Program-made: the position numbers and the translations under genes
From: an uncultured Lachnospiraceae bacterium
GTDB taxonomy: Bacteria; Bacillota; Clostridia; Lachnospirales; Lachnospiraceae
Direction: 5' to 3'
Length of the DNA: 64,000 nucleotides
NCBI GenBank assembly: GCA_905199445.1
Contig: CAJKGK010000009.1
Span: 34,559-98,558, forward strand
Notes under the pieces: generated by a model
What the model saw: the letters and a program-made list of their open reading frames with translations, nothing else
Database searches by the model: none
What the model was told of the DNA's origin: nothing
In this document: positions 51,739 through 60,197 of the stretch, piece by piece
How positions within the stretch are numbered: the first letter of the stretch is position 1
How the letters are laid out: every line of letters begins with the position of its first letter

Positions 51739-52731
51739 TTATTCCTCAATTTCCTTATTACCCTCTGCAGCTCTCTTTTTTGCTTCATGTCCCAGACCGT
51801 AATCCATCTTTCTAAGTTCGAACTGAATTTCCTGCAAAAGCTTCCGGTTGCCTGCAATCACATCCGCCAGTAATCCAATAACGCCTGCCATCACTGCAAT
51901 GATAATCAGTGTACTGGATAAAATTAAAGACTGAACATGTCCGGCGCCTTTTCCTTTATATCTTTGAATCAAATAGCGTACACCGAGCCCGGTTCCGGCA
52001 GCGCCAAACACTGCCGCAATAGCAGAAAATACAGCCAGTGGCCTGTACATCATATACGCCCGGCCGATTGTAAGCATGGATTTTTTAACATATCCAAACA
52101 TACTGTGGAAAAGTCTGGACTTTCTCAGCTCAGGATTGGTACGAATCGGTACAGAAGTCACTGCCATTTTATTTCTTCCTGCCTGGACAATGGTTTCCAG
52201 GGTATAGGTATATTCATTGATCACATTCAAGCGCATCGCTGTGCTGCGGCTGTAAGCTCTGAAGCCACTTGGCGCATCCGGAACATCTGTTTTGGATGCC
52301 TTTCGTACGACCCAGCTTCCAAGATGCTGCATCTTCTTTTTCAAAGGTGAAAAATGTTCGGTATCATCAATCGGACGCTCTCCCACAACCATACCGGCCT
52401 CGCCGTGAAGGATGGGCTGAATCAGTTTTTCTATATCATCACCGCAGTACTGGTTATCCGCATCTGTATTTACAATAATATCGGCACCGTTTCTTAAGCA
52501 TGCATCAAGTCCGGCCATAAAGCCCCTGGCAAGTCCTTTGTTATTCCTGAAATTGACGATATAATTGACGCCCCACTCTTTGGCCACTTCCACCGTATGA
52601 TCTTTACTTCCGTCATTAATAATCAAATATTCAATGACATCGATCCCATCAATGTGTTTGGGCAATGCATCTAATGCGATTTTAAGCGTCTCTGCCTCAT
52701 TATAGCAGGGAATTTGTATAATTAATTTCAT
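51739..52731 (-). CDS. Membrane-anchored glycosyltransferase family 2 (DPM1-like)
   Basis: A 330-residue enzyme starting MKLIIQIPCYNEAETLKIAL, with YLIINDGSKDHTVEVAKEWG, NFRNNKGLARGFMAGLDACL and the DxD-like VNTDADNQYCGDD. The catalytic part ends near residue 225. Two membrane helices follow at about 225-300 and a charged tail at the end (MDYGLGHEAKKRAAE). It resembles polyprenyl-phosphate mannosyl/glucosyl synthases, which produce lipid-linked donors. It is the second gene of the operon after ugd, where it could start assembly on a polyprenyl carrier. The start at ATG 52731 has GGGAG upstream. Confidence 0.87.
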   Translation of the reverse strand: MKLIIQIPCYNEAETLKIALDALPKHIDGIDVIEYLIINDGSKDHTVEVAKEWGVNYIVNFRNNKGLARGFMAGLDACLRNGADIIVNTDADNQYCGDDIEKLIQPILHGEAGMVVGERPIDDTEHFSPLKKKMQHLGSWVVRKASKTDVPDAPSGFRAYSRSTAMRLNVINEYTYTLETIVQAGRNKMAVTSVPIRTNPELRKSRLFHSMFGYVKKSMLTIGRAYMMYRPLAVFSAIAAVFGAAGTGLGVRYLIQRYKGKGAGHVQSLILSSTLIIIAVMAGVIGLLADVIAGNRKLLQEIQFELRKMDYGLGHEAKKRAAEGNKEIEE

Positions 52732-52785
52732 CTTCTTTAATCTCCCTTTTCTTAAGTAATCTGACACGGCGATTACCCTGGATCA

Positions 52786-54114
52786 TTAATTATCAGAATT
52801 ATCATCTAAATACAGATAATCTACAACAGCCCGTCCGATGGAATCATATAAAATATGTACATCATTAAAGGCTGCCAGATCAAAGCAGTTTCGACCATCC
52901 AATACAATCGGTCTGCGCATTTTCTTTTCAAATGCAGCGACATCCATATTTTTCACATCATCCCACTCTGTAAAAATCAAACACAGATCTGCATTCTCCA
53001 AAGTTTCATCAATGGTATCACAATACTGAATTTCTGTTGGATAGTATTTTTTATAATTCTCCACACCAACCGGATCCCAGGCTTTAACATGAGCGCCATC
53101 TTCCAGCAGCATCGGGATATTTACCAAAGACGGTGCTTCCCGTAAATCATCTGTTCCCGGCTTAAATGTAAGTCCCAAAACCGCAACTGTCAAACCTGAA
53201 AAATCATTATAGTATTTCTTCGCTTTTTTGATCAGCTTAAGCTTTTGATTTTCGTTAACTTCAATGGCCGCCTTAATTGTTTTAAGCTCATTATCATTAA
53301 ATGTGGCCAACCAATTTAACGCTTTTGTATCTTTAGGGAAACAGGAACCGCCGTAACCGATTCCAGCATTTAAAAATCGATTGCCGATACGGGCATCCAG
53401 CCCCATACCTTTAGAAACATCTTCGATATTTGCGCCGATCTTTTCACAAAAATTGGCAATTTCATTAATATAGGAAATTTTTAATGCAAGAAAATCATTG
53501 GAAGCGTATTTAATCATCTCCGCACTACGCCGATTGGTTACCAGCTTCGGCGAATCAAAATCCTTATAAACTTCTTTCAGAATTTCACCGGCTTCATTAT
53601 CTTCCACACCAATCACAATACGTGATGCATGAAGTGTATCCCGAACAGCCGTCCCCTGGGCAAGGAATTCCGGATTTGACGCAATGGACACACTGACACG
53701 ATGCGCCAGATGGGCATTAATAAACGCTTCCACTTTATCATTTGTTCCAATAGGAACCGTGGATTTTACAACAACAACACAATCTTTTTTAACACTCTGA
53801 GCAATCTGCTCTGCAACTTTATAAACATAGCTTAAATTTGCAGATCCATCTTTCTTTTCAGGTGTCCCCACACCGATAAATATAACATCTGCACTTTCAT
53901 AAGCTGTCTGGTAATCCGTTGTAAATATCAGGCGCTCCATATTTTCACGCATCAGTTCACTTAATCCAGGCTCATAAATTGGTGAAATGCCCTGTTTCAT
54001 TAATTCTACCTTTTTTTCATCTACATCAACACAGGAAACACTATGTCCTTTACTCGCAAGACAAACCCCTGTGACCAGGCCAACATAACCGGTCCCTGCA
54101 ACTGCGATCTTCAT
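52786..54114 (-). CDS. ugd: UDP-glucose 6-dehydrogenase
   Basis: A 442-residue enzyme that oxidises UDP-glucose to UDP-glucuronic acid, an acidic precursor for surface polymers. The N-terminal NAD site is MKIAVAGTGYVGLVTGVCLA. The family has VVVKSTVPIGTND, EFLAQGTAVRDTLHASRIVI and the catalytic Cys in GIGYGGSCFPKDTKAL (near residue 258). TGLTVAVLGLTFKPGTDDLREAP is in the C-terminal domain. The length suits Ugd/TuaD. It is the first gene of the second glycan operon, behind a strong promoter, so the polymer probably contains glucuronic acid or a derivative. A GDP-mannose dehydrogenase is less likely. Confidence 0.92.
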   Translation of the reverse strand: MKIAVAGTGYVGLVTGVCLASKGHSVSCVDVDEKKVELMKQGISPIYEPGLSELMRENMERLIFTTDYQTAYESADVIFIGVGTPEKKDGSANLSYVYKVAEQIAQSVKKDCVVVVKSTVPIGTNDKVEAFINAHLAHRVSVSIASNPEFLAQGTAVRDTLHASRIVIGVEDNEAGEILKEVYKDFDSPKLVTNRRSAEMIKYASNDFLALKISYINEIANFCEKIGANIEDVSKGMGLDARIGNRFLNAGIGYGGSCFPKDTKALNWLATFNDNELKTIKAAIEVNENQKLKLIKKAKKYYNDFSGLTVAVLGLTFKPGTDDLREAPSLVNIPMLLEDGAHVKAWDPVGVENYKKYYPTEIQYCDTIDETLENADLCLIFTEWDDVKNMDVAAFEKKMRRPIVLDGRNCFDLAAFNDVHILYDSIGRAVVDYLYLDDNSDN

Positions 54115-54172
54115 AGTTCAATACCATCCTATTACTTAAATTTTATTGTATAAATACGCATAATTATCTTTC

Positions 54173-54201
54173 ATGTTATCCCAAAAATCTCCCTATGTCA
54201 A
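54173..54201 (-). promoter_or_regulatory. Promoter of the ugd-led glycan operon
   Basis: On the minus strand, TTGACA (54196-54201) and TAACAT (54173-54178) are separated by 17 nt. The 5' UTR to the ugd start at 54114 is about 50 nt. The remainder of the gap up to mreB holds no terminator that I can see. Confidence 0.78.
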
Positions 54202-54264
54202 GCATATGGAAACAATTCACCACCAAAAAACGACACTTCACAAACATGTACCAATAAATGGAAT

Positions 54265-55284
54265 TTACCCCCTTATACTGGCAATCTTTCCTGACAGTTC
54301 CCCCATACCTTCCATAAATTCCGCATATCTTCCGGTTCCGATTGCAACAACGGACATGGGATCATCCACTGTGGTTGTGCGAATGCCGGTGGACGCTTCC
54401 AAAAGTTCCTCCAGACCGTAAATCTGACTGCCGCCGCCGGTCAATAATATCCCCCTCATGGCAATATCTGCAGATAATTCCGGCGGTGTATCTTCAAGAA
54501 CCTGGTGAACACCGGATACAATCTTACTAATCACATCCGAAAAGGCTTCCTCTGTTTCCTCGGAAGACAACTGAATCACTTTGGGAAGTCCGGTTAAAAG
54601 ATTTCTCCCCCGAACTTCCGTCATCACAGGCTCAGGCCGTCCATAGACCGACCCGATCAGCATTTTCAGTTCCTCTGCCGTCCGCTCTCCGATCAGCATA
54701 TTATGCCTGCGGCGCATATAGTGAATCAGCGCATCATCAAAATCATCTCCGGCCACCTTAATGGATGTGCTGACAACCGTGTCGCCCAGAGAAATAACTG
54801 CAATATCCGTTGTACCGCCGCCAATGTCCACAATCATATTGCCGCTGGGTTTGGAAATATCAATTCCGGCCCCCAAAGCTGCGGCGATCGGCTCCTGAAT
54901 AATAATCACATCTCTGGCACCGGCTTCCATGGTGGCATCAATCACCGCCCGCTTTTCCACCTCTGTAGCTCCGCTGGGAATACACACACTGATCCTGGGG
55001 CGTCTTAAAGTCTTTCTTCCCATAGCCTTATGGATAAAGTATTTCAGCATCTTTTCTGTTACCGTATAGTCCGAAATAACCCCCTGGCGCAATGGCCGTA
55101 CAGCGGCAATATTACCCGGCGTCCGGCCAATCATCATTCGGGCTTCCTCCCCAATCGCTTTAATCTGATTTGTATCTTTATCGTAAGCAACAACGGAAGG
55201 CTCCTTAAGCACAACACCTTTCCCGCGAATATATACAAGTATGCTTGCCGTTCCAAGATCAATTCCAATATCTGATCCGATCAT
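54265..55284 (-). CDS. MreB/Mbl family rod-shape actin homologue
   Basis: A 339-residue actin-fold ATPase. It begins MIGSDIGIDLGTASILVYIR with phosphate-1 loop IDLGTAS, and has VDIGGGTTDIAVISLG (phosphate 2) and ILLTGGGSQIYGLEELL (adenosine loop). MreB proteins polymerise at the membrane and direct lateral wall synthesis. The N-terminal sequence RGKGVVLKEPSVVAYDKD suits MreB or Mbl. No mreC or mreD follows, so it is more likely a stand-alone Mbl-type paralogue. AGGGGAA precedes the start. It is near surface glycan genes but is separated from them by a promoter. Confidence 0.92.
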   Translation of the reverse strand: MIGSDIGIDLGTASILVYIRGKGVVLKEPSVVAYDKDTNQIKAIGEEARMMIGRTPGNIAAVRPLRQGVISDYTVTEKMLKYFIHKAMGRKTLRRPRISVCIPSGATEVEKRAVIDATMEAGARDVIIIQEPIAAALGAGIDISKPSGNMIVDIGGGTTDIAVISLGDTVVSTSIKVAGDDFDDALIHYMRRRHNMLIGERTAEELKMLIGSVYGRPEPVMTEVRGRNLLTGLPKVIQLSSEETEEAFSDVISKIVSGVHQVLEDTPPELSADIAMRGILLTGGGSQIYGLEELLEASTGIRTTTVDDPMSVVAIGTGRYAEFMEGMGELSGKIASIRG

Positions 55285-55393
55285 ACGATTCCCCTTTCTT
55301 TCCGATTACCTTAATTAAACTGCTTCTATATTCATGCTTCTATTTTTTTATAACTTTCAACAGTTATCCTATTCCAAATTTATCTTATCACAA

Positions 55394-55413
55394 AAAACAC
55401 GCCAATATTGGCG
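55394..55413 (-). terminator. Short palindromic hairpin between mreB/mbl and the ABC exporter genes
   Basis: CGCCAATATTGGCG (55400-55413) is a perfect palindrome able to form a 5-bp stem; GTGTTTTTTG follows on the minus strand. It may be a second terminator behind the ABC operon or an operator upstream of mreB. The evidence does not decide between them. Confidence 0.4.
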
Positions 55414-55453
55414 CTTTCTTTTTATTATAACTGATTTCATGAAAATTACCACA

Positions 55454-55500
55454 ACAAAATATCAGGCCTGATTCTTTTTGATCAGTGCCTGATATTTTGT
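55454..55500 (-). terminator. Terminator of the ABC exporter operon
   Basis: ACAAAATATCAGGC (55487-55500 on the minus strand) pairs with GCCTGATATTTTGT (55454-55467) over an 18-nt loop. T-rich sequence lies inside and after the stem. It starts 46 nt past the stop codon at 55546. Confidence 0.8.
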
Positions 55501-55545
55501 GCATACCAAATTTTCACTTCTATAAATATTTATGTTTTACCGTAT

Positions 55546-57306
55546 TTATGCTTTGGCAAACTGGCTGTTATACAGCTGTGCATAGAAGCCGTCCTGTCCC
55601 AGCAGCGCTTCATGGGTTCCCTGTTCAATGATTTTTCCGTCTTTCATCACAAGGATTCGATCCGCCTCTTTGATGGTAGACAGACGGTGCGCCACAATAA
55701 AGCTTGTCCGTCCTTCCATCATTTTGGCAAAGGCTTTCTGAATACGAATTTCTGTTCTTGTATCAATAGATGACGTGGCTTCATCTAAAATCAGCATGGG
55801 CGGCAGACAGAGCATGACTCTGGCAATACACAAAAGCTGCTTCTGTCCCTGGGAAAGATTGCCGCCATCCTCGGTAATCACTGTATCATAGCCATGGGGC
55901 AAACGCTTGATAAAACTGTGCGCATAGGCTTCCTTTGCAGCCCGGATCATTTCTTCATCCGTAGCATCCGGTTTACCGTAAATAATATTTTCACGGATCG
56001 TGCCTGTTTTCAACCAGGTTTCCTGAAGCACCATGCCATAATTTTCTCTCAGGCTCTTTCGGGCTATATCGCGGATATCTATATCATCCACCTGTATGGA
56101 TCCCTGATCCACATCATAAAAGCGCATGAGCAGGTTAATCACCGTACTTTTGCCGCATCCTGTAGGACCTACAATGGCAATCCGCTGCCCGGGCTTAACG
56201 TCCAGGTTAAGATTTTCAATCAGACGCACTTCCGGATTATACGAAAAGTCAACGTTTTCCAGGGTAACCTTCCCCTGGACATGATCAAGAATTCTGGCAT
56301 CAGCCTCATCCGGAATCTGAGGTTCTTCCTCAATCAATTCAAAGACTCTGGCCGCACATGTGAGTGCATTTTGAAGTTCCGTGATCACACCGGAAATTTC
56401 GTTAAAAGGTTTGGTATACTGATTGGCATAGCTTAAAAACGAGGAAAGTTGTCCGACACTGATGCCACCGGAAATCGCCGAGATGGCACCTGTAATCCCC
56501 ACGCCGGCATAAACCAGTCCATTGACAAACCGGGTCGCCGGATTGGTAATGGACGAAAAAAATGTAGCTCTTAAACTGCTGCTTTGCAGCCTGAGATTGA
56601 TCTCCTGAAATTTTTCTGCAGCCCGGTCTTCGTATCTAAAAGCCTGAACAATTTTCTGATTCCCGATCATTTCATCGATATGAGCCGTCAGCTCCCCACG
56701 GGTTTCCGACTGAAGCTTAAACATGGCATACGTCCTTTTGGAAATAAATGCAGCCACAAAAAGAGAAACCGGTGTAATTAACAGAACCACAAGTGCAATT
56801 TTATAGTTAATGGATACCATAAATACCAGTGTGCCCAAAATCGTCATGATTCCTGTAAAAAACTGAGTAAATCCCATAAGAAGTCCATCAGAAAACTGAT
56901 CCACATCCGCGACAATACGGCTGATTATATCTCCCGATGGATGACTGTCAATATATTTAAGGGGCAGGCGCTCCAGATTGGCAAATGCCCGCTTTCGAAT
57001 ATCCCGGACAACAAAATAAGTTATTTTGTTGTTGCACATATTCATCAGCCACTGAGCCAGCGCAGTCAGTCCAATGACAATACCCATTTTCCATAAAATC
57101 AAGGAAATACGGCCAAAATTCACCGCTCCAGGAGCAACGATTAAGTCCACCGCATCCCCAATAAGAATGGGCAGATATAGCGTAAAGATGACCGAGACCG
57201 CCGCGAGAATCAAAGACAGTCCAGCCAGAAACCAATAACGTTTAATGCATATCAGTACTTTTTTAATTGTTTCCTTGTTTTTGGCCTTTTTTTCTCCCTT
57301 AAGCAT
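55546..57306 (-). CDS. ABC transporter, fused permease-ATPase (MsbA/LmrA type), second subunit
   Basis: A 586-residue half-transporter. Six membrane helices (about 25-320) precede the nucleotide-binding domain. That domain has Walker A IVGPTGCGKSTVINLLMRFY, signature LSQGQKQLLCIARVML, Walker B MLILDEATSSIDTRTE and the switch His in FIVAHRLSTIKEAD. It is preceded 8 nt within the end of the first subunit's gene, so the two make a heterodimeric exporter, which is common in Firmicutes and often exports drugs or lipids. The catalytic Glu after Walker B is present here (DEAT), whereas the partner has Asp (DDSA). Confidence 0.92.
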   Translation of the reverse strand: MLKGEKKAKNKETIKKVLICIKRYWFLAGLSLILAAVSVIFTLYLPILIGDAVDLIVAPGAVNFGRISLILWKMGIVIGLTALAQWLMNMCNNKITYFVVRDIRKRAFANLERLPLKYIDSHPSGDIISRIVADVDQFSDGLLMGFTQFFTGIMTILGTLVFMVSINYKIALVVLLITPVSLFVAAFISKRTYAMFKLQSETRGELTAHIDEMIGNQKIVQAFRYEDRAAEKFQEINLRLQSSSLRATFFSSITNPATRFVNGLVYAGVGITGAISAISGGISVGQLSSFLSYANQYTKPFNEISGVITELQNALTCAARVFELIEEEPQIPDEADARILDHVQGKVTLENVDFSYNPEVRLIENLNLDVKPGQRIAIVGPTGCGKSTVINLLMRFYDVDQGSIQVDDIDIRDIARKSLRENYGMVLQETWLKTGTIRENIIYGKPDATDEEMIRAAKEAYAHSFIKRLPHGYDTVITEDGGNLSQGQKQLLCIARVMLCLPPMLILDEATSSIDTRTEIRIQKAFAKMMEGRTSFIVAHRLSTIKEADRILVMKDGKIIEQGTHEALLGQDGFYAQLYNSQFAKA

Positions 57307-59080
57307 TCAGTTCACCTGCCTTTCCTGATGTTTCATCTTTTGGAAACTGAGAATAATAGATTTCCTGATAAACGCCGCATTTTTCCAGCAACTCACTGTG
57401 CGTTCCCATACCTGCAATTTCTCCGTCATCAAGCACAATAATCTGATCTGCATGCCAGATACTGGCTGCCCTCTGGGAGACAATAAACACCGTCATCTTT
57501 TCATCAAGCCCCCGGATTGCGCTTCTCAGTCTGGCATCCGTGGCATAATCCAGTGCAGAGGCACTGTCATCCAGGATAAGGATTTCCGGTTTTTTCACAA
57601 GCGCCCGGGCAATTGTCAAACGCTGACGCTGTCCCCCGGAAAGGTTACGCCCGCCCTGAAGAATAAAGGCTTTAAGCCCTCCGGCCTTTTCCCTGACAAA
57701 CGCCATGGCCTGAGCGGCATTAAGCGCTTCTTCCATATCCTCAGCCGTGGCATCCGGATTTCCCCAGCGAAGATTATCCTCAATAGTGCCCTTAAAAAGC
57801 ACCGCCTTCTGGGGAACAATACCGATTTTCCCTCGAAGTTCATCAAAGGAATACGCCCTGACATCCCGGCCATCCACAATAACACGCCCTTTTGTTGCAT
57901 CATAGAACCGTGGAATCAGATGGACAAGGGATGTTTTTCCGCTTCCCGTACCGCCGATAATACCGATTGTCTGACCGGCCTTTACTGTAAAGTTTACATG
58001 ACTCAAAGATTCTTCCGAGGCATTGGCATAGGCAAAGGAAACATTTTCAAAAACAACCTTTGGGCACTCAGGATCCGAAGAATATTGGTTCATTTCTTCA
58101 TTTTTATCAAAAGACGCTTTGCCTGGATCTGCAATGGATGTCTCAGTCTCAAATACAGACTGAATCCGGCGGGCACAGGCCAGAGATTTTGTTATATTAA
58201 TAATCAGGTTGGCCAGTTTAACCAATTCCACCAGAATCTGGGACATATAGTTCACAAGAGCAACAACTGCACCTTGAGTAATCATGCCGCCTTCAACCTG
58301 CCATGCACCGGTCCAGATCAAAACAATCATGGCACCATTAATAATGGCATAAGTCAAAGGATTCATCAATGCAGAAATTTTTCCCACAAATACCTGGCCT
58401 TTCACCAGTTCTTCATTGGCATTTTCAAATCTTTGCTTTTCTGTTTCTTCCTTATTAAATGCACGTATGACCCGAACACCGGAAAGATTTTCCCTTGTTG
58501 TCAGCAGCACCTGATCCAAACGGTTTTGCACCTTACGATAAAGGGGGATACTGACAATCATAACACCAAAAACCACAACAGAAAGCAGTGGTATGGTGAC
58601 AACAAATACAAAAGCCGCCGGTACATTGATGGTAAATGCCATCACCATAGCGCCGAATACAATAAAAGGGGATCTTAAAAATAAACGAAGCACCAGATTC
58701 ACACCATTTTGTACCTGATTAATATCACTGGTCATACGGGTAATAAGTGTAGATGTTCCAAGCACATCCATTTCCGAGTAGGAAAGGGTCTGGATGTGTC
58801 CGAATAAATCTTTACGCAGCGCCGTGGCAAAGCCCACGGCCGCTTTCGCCGCAAAATACTGGGCAGTGATGGAGCATACAAGGCCAATAACCCCCAGCGC
58901 AATAATCACGCCCCCCATTTTTAACACATAGCCCATATCTTTGTCCCGTATACCCACATCAATGATTCTGGCCATAACAATTGGAATCAGAAGCTCAAAC
59001 GAAGCTTCCAGCAATTTAAACAGCGGCCCCAGTATACTCTCCTTTTTGTAGGCACCCAGGTACTTTAATAATTTTCCCAT
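57299..59080 (-). CDS. ABC transporter, fused permease-ATPase, first subunit with degenerate catalytic site
   Basis: A 593-residue half-transporter starting MGKLLKYLGAYKKESILGPL (ATG 59080 with GGGAG upstream; 59134 is less supported). Six membrane helices are followed by the nucleotide-binding domain with IIGGTGSGKTSLVHLIPRFY, LSGGQRQRLTIARALV and ILILDDSASALDYATD. The expected catalytic Glu after Walker B is Asp, and the switch His is Gln (VSQRAASI). This makes it the non-canonical half of an asymmetric exporter whose partner overlaps by 8 nt. A LysR regulator is divergent from it. Substrate unknown. Confidence 0.92.
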   Translation of the reverse strand: MGKLLKYLGAYKKESILGPLFKLLEASFELLIPIVMARIIDVGIRDKDMGYVLKMGGVIIALGVIGLVCSITAQYFAAKAAVGFATALRKDLFGHIQTLSYSEMDVLGTSTLITRMTSDINQVQNGVNLVLRLFLRSPFIVFGAMVMAFTINVPAAFVFVVTIPLLSVVVFGVMIVSIPLYRKVQNRLDQVLLTTRENLSGVRVIRAFNKEETEKQRFENANEELVKGQVFVGKISALMNPLTYAIINGAMIVLIWTGAWQVEGGMITQGAVVALVNYMSQILVELVKLANLIINITKSLACARRIQSVFETETSIADPGKASFDKNEEMNQYSSDPECPKVVFENVSFAYANASEESLSHVNFTVKAGQTIGIIGGTGSGKTSLVHLIPRFYDATKGRVIVDGRDVRAYSFDELRGKIGIVPQKAVLFKGTIEDNLRWGNPDATAEDMEEALNAAQAMAFVREKAGGLKAFILQGGRNLSGGQRQRLTIARALVKKPEILILDDSASALDYATDARLRSAIRGLDEKMTVFIVSQRAASIWHADQIIVLDDGEIAGMGTHSELLEKCGVYQEIYYSQFPKDETSGKAGELNA

Positions 59081-59142
59081 TTGCAATTCTCCCTGTTTTC
59101 CTGTAAAATTAAATATATATTTTTTATATATCATTGAGTTTG

Positions 59143-59171
59143 ATTATACCATTATTATATATATCCAGCAA
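59143..59171 (-). promoter_or_regulatory. Extended -10 promoter of the ABC exporter operon
   Basis: On the minus strand, TTGCTG (59166-59171) is followed after 17 nt by TATAAT (59143-59148), and TGG just before the -10 gives an extended -10. It lies in the 132-nt divergent gap shared with the LysR gene. The AT-rich repeat TATATATTTTTTATATA (near 59114-59130) sits downstream of its start site. Confidence 0.72.
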
Positions 59172-59212
59172 TACCTTCATTGATAGTATTCTTTTAAGGA
59201 TGGTTTTTTATA

Positions 59213-60196
59213 ATGAATTTAAAACAATTATATTATTTTGTAGTCATTGCAGAATGCGGAAACATTTCTCAGGCCGCAGGCAGACTGGGACTTTCACAGC
59301 CGCCGTTGAGCCGCCAGCTTTCCCAGCTGGAAGAAACCCTTGGTGTGGCACTTGTCCGCAGAAATGCCCACGGTATCCAGCTTACAGAAGCGGGACGGCT
59401 GATGTACAATCGTGCTAAGGATATTTTATCCATGGTTGACGCTGCAGCACTGGAGGTCAAAACATTTACAGGCGGACATCAGGGAACCCTGAAAATCGGC
59501 TGTATTTCTTCCAGTGGAATTCTCATGACCCGACTGGCCAATGCATTTATGGAAAAATATCCTCTGGTTACATTCGAAATTTTTGAGGGAAATACATACG
59601 AAACTATAGAAAAACTGAAAAACGGCATGATTGAATGTGCCGTTATAAGAACGCCCTTTAATCCTGACGGGCTCACCTGTATTTATGGAAGACAGGAATC
59701 CCTGATGGCTGTGGGCCAACAGCACTTTTTTCAAGGAATCCCGGAGATGGCTCAGACCAACGACCATCCGTCCGGTAAAAGCGGTATTCTGCCGGAACAG
59801 CTGCTGGGCAAGCCCTTAATCTATTACCGCAGATTTGATGCCATTATTACCCAGGCCTTTCAAAACAAAGGCCTGCGGCCCAAAATTTTATGTAAAAACG
59901 ATGACGCCCGCACATCCCTTCAGTGGGCCATGGCCGGACTGGGCATTGCACTTGTTCCGGAAAATATCAGTCATCTGGCCGGACTTTATCCGATCAAAGC
60001 CGGGACAGCCGCACCCAAAAACAGTCCCAGCCATATCCATGGTAAAACTATACATCATAAAAACCTTGTATGCCGTCCCATCTTATGTGATGAAATGACC
60101 ACACGCATGACAGCGGTATGCCGAAACAACGATGCTGGTTTATCGCAGGTCGCCCAAAATTTTATGGAAATTTTTAAAACCCTTGAATCCGATTAA
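59213..60196 (+). CDS. LysR family transcriptional regulator
   Basis: A 327-residue regulator. The N-terminal winged helix begins MNLKQLYYFVVIAECGNISQ with AAGRLGLSQPPLSRQLSQLE. The substrate-binding domain starts near 90 (GTLKIGCISSSGILMTRLAN). AAGGATGG precedes the ATG. It faces away from the ABC exporter pair with the start codons 132 nt apart, the classic position for a LysR regulator acting on a divergent operon. The effector is unknown. It converges with the esterase gene (1 nt between the stop codons). Confidence 0.9.
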   Translation: MNLKQLYYFVVIAECGNISQAAGRLGLSQPPLSRQLSQLEETLGVALVRRNAHGIQLTEAGRLMYNRAKDILSMVDAAALEVKTFTGGHQGTLKIGCISSSGILMTRLANAFMEKYPLVTFEIFEGNTYETIEKLKNGMIECAVIRTPFNPDGLTCIYGRQESLMAVGQQHFFQGIPEMAQTNDHPSGKSGILPEQLLGKPLIYYRRFDAIITQAFQNKGLRPKILCKNDDARTSLQWAMAGLGIALVPENISHLAGLYPIKAGTAAPKNSPSHIHGKTIHHKNLVCRPILCDEMTTRMTAVCRNNDAGLSQVAQNFMEIFKTLESD

Positions 60197-60197
60197 A

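Noticed and set aside
44224..54114. Second glycan operon as a recent genomic island
   Set aside because: It looks more AT-rich than the ribosomal and ABC genes, but no integrase, direct repeats or tRNA boundary was found, so transfer is only a possibility.
54265..55284. Calling the actin homologue mreB with certainty
   Set aside because: mreC and mreD are not adjacent, so Mbl or MreBH is equally possible from sequence; left without a symbol.
57398..58678. Long plus-strand open frame of 426 codons
   Set aside because: It is antisense to the ABC subunit, which has complete ATPase motifs; no ribosome binding site or known domain on the plus strand.
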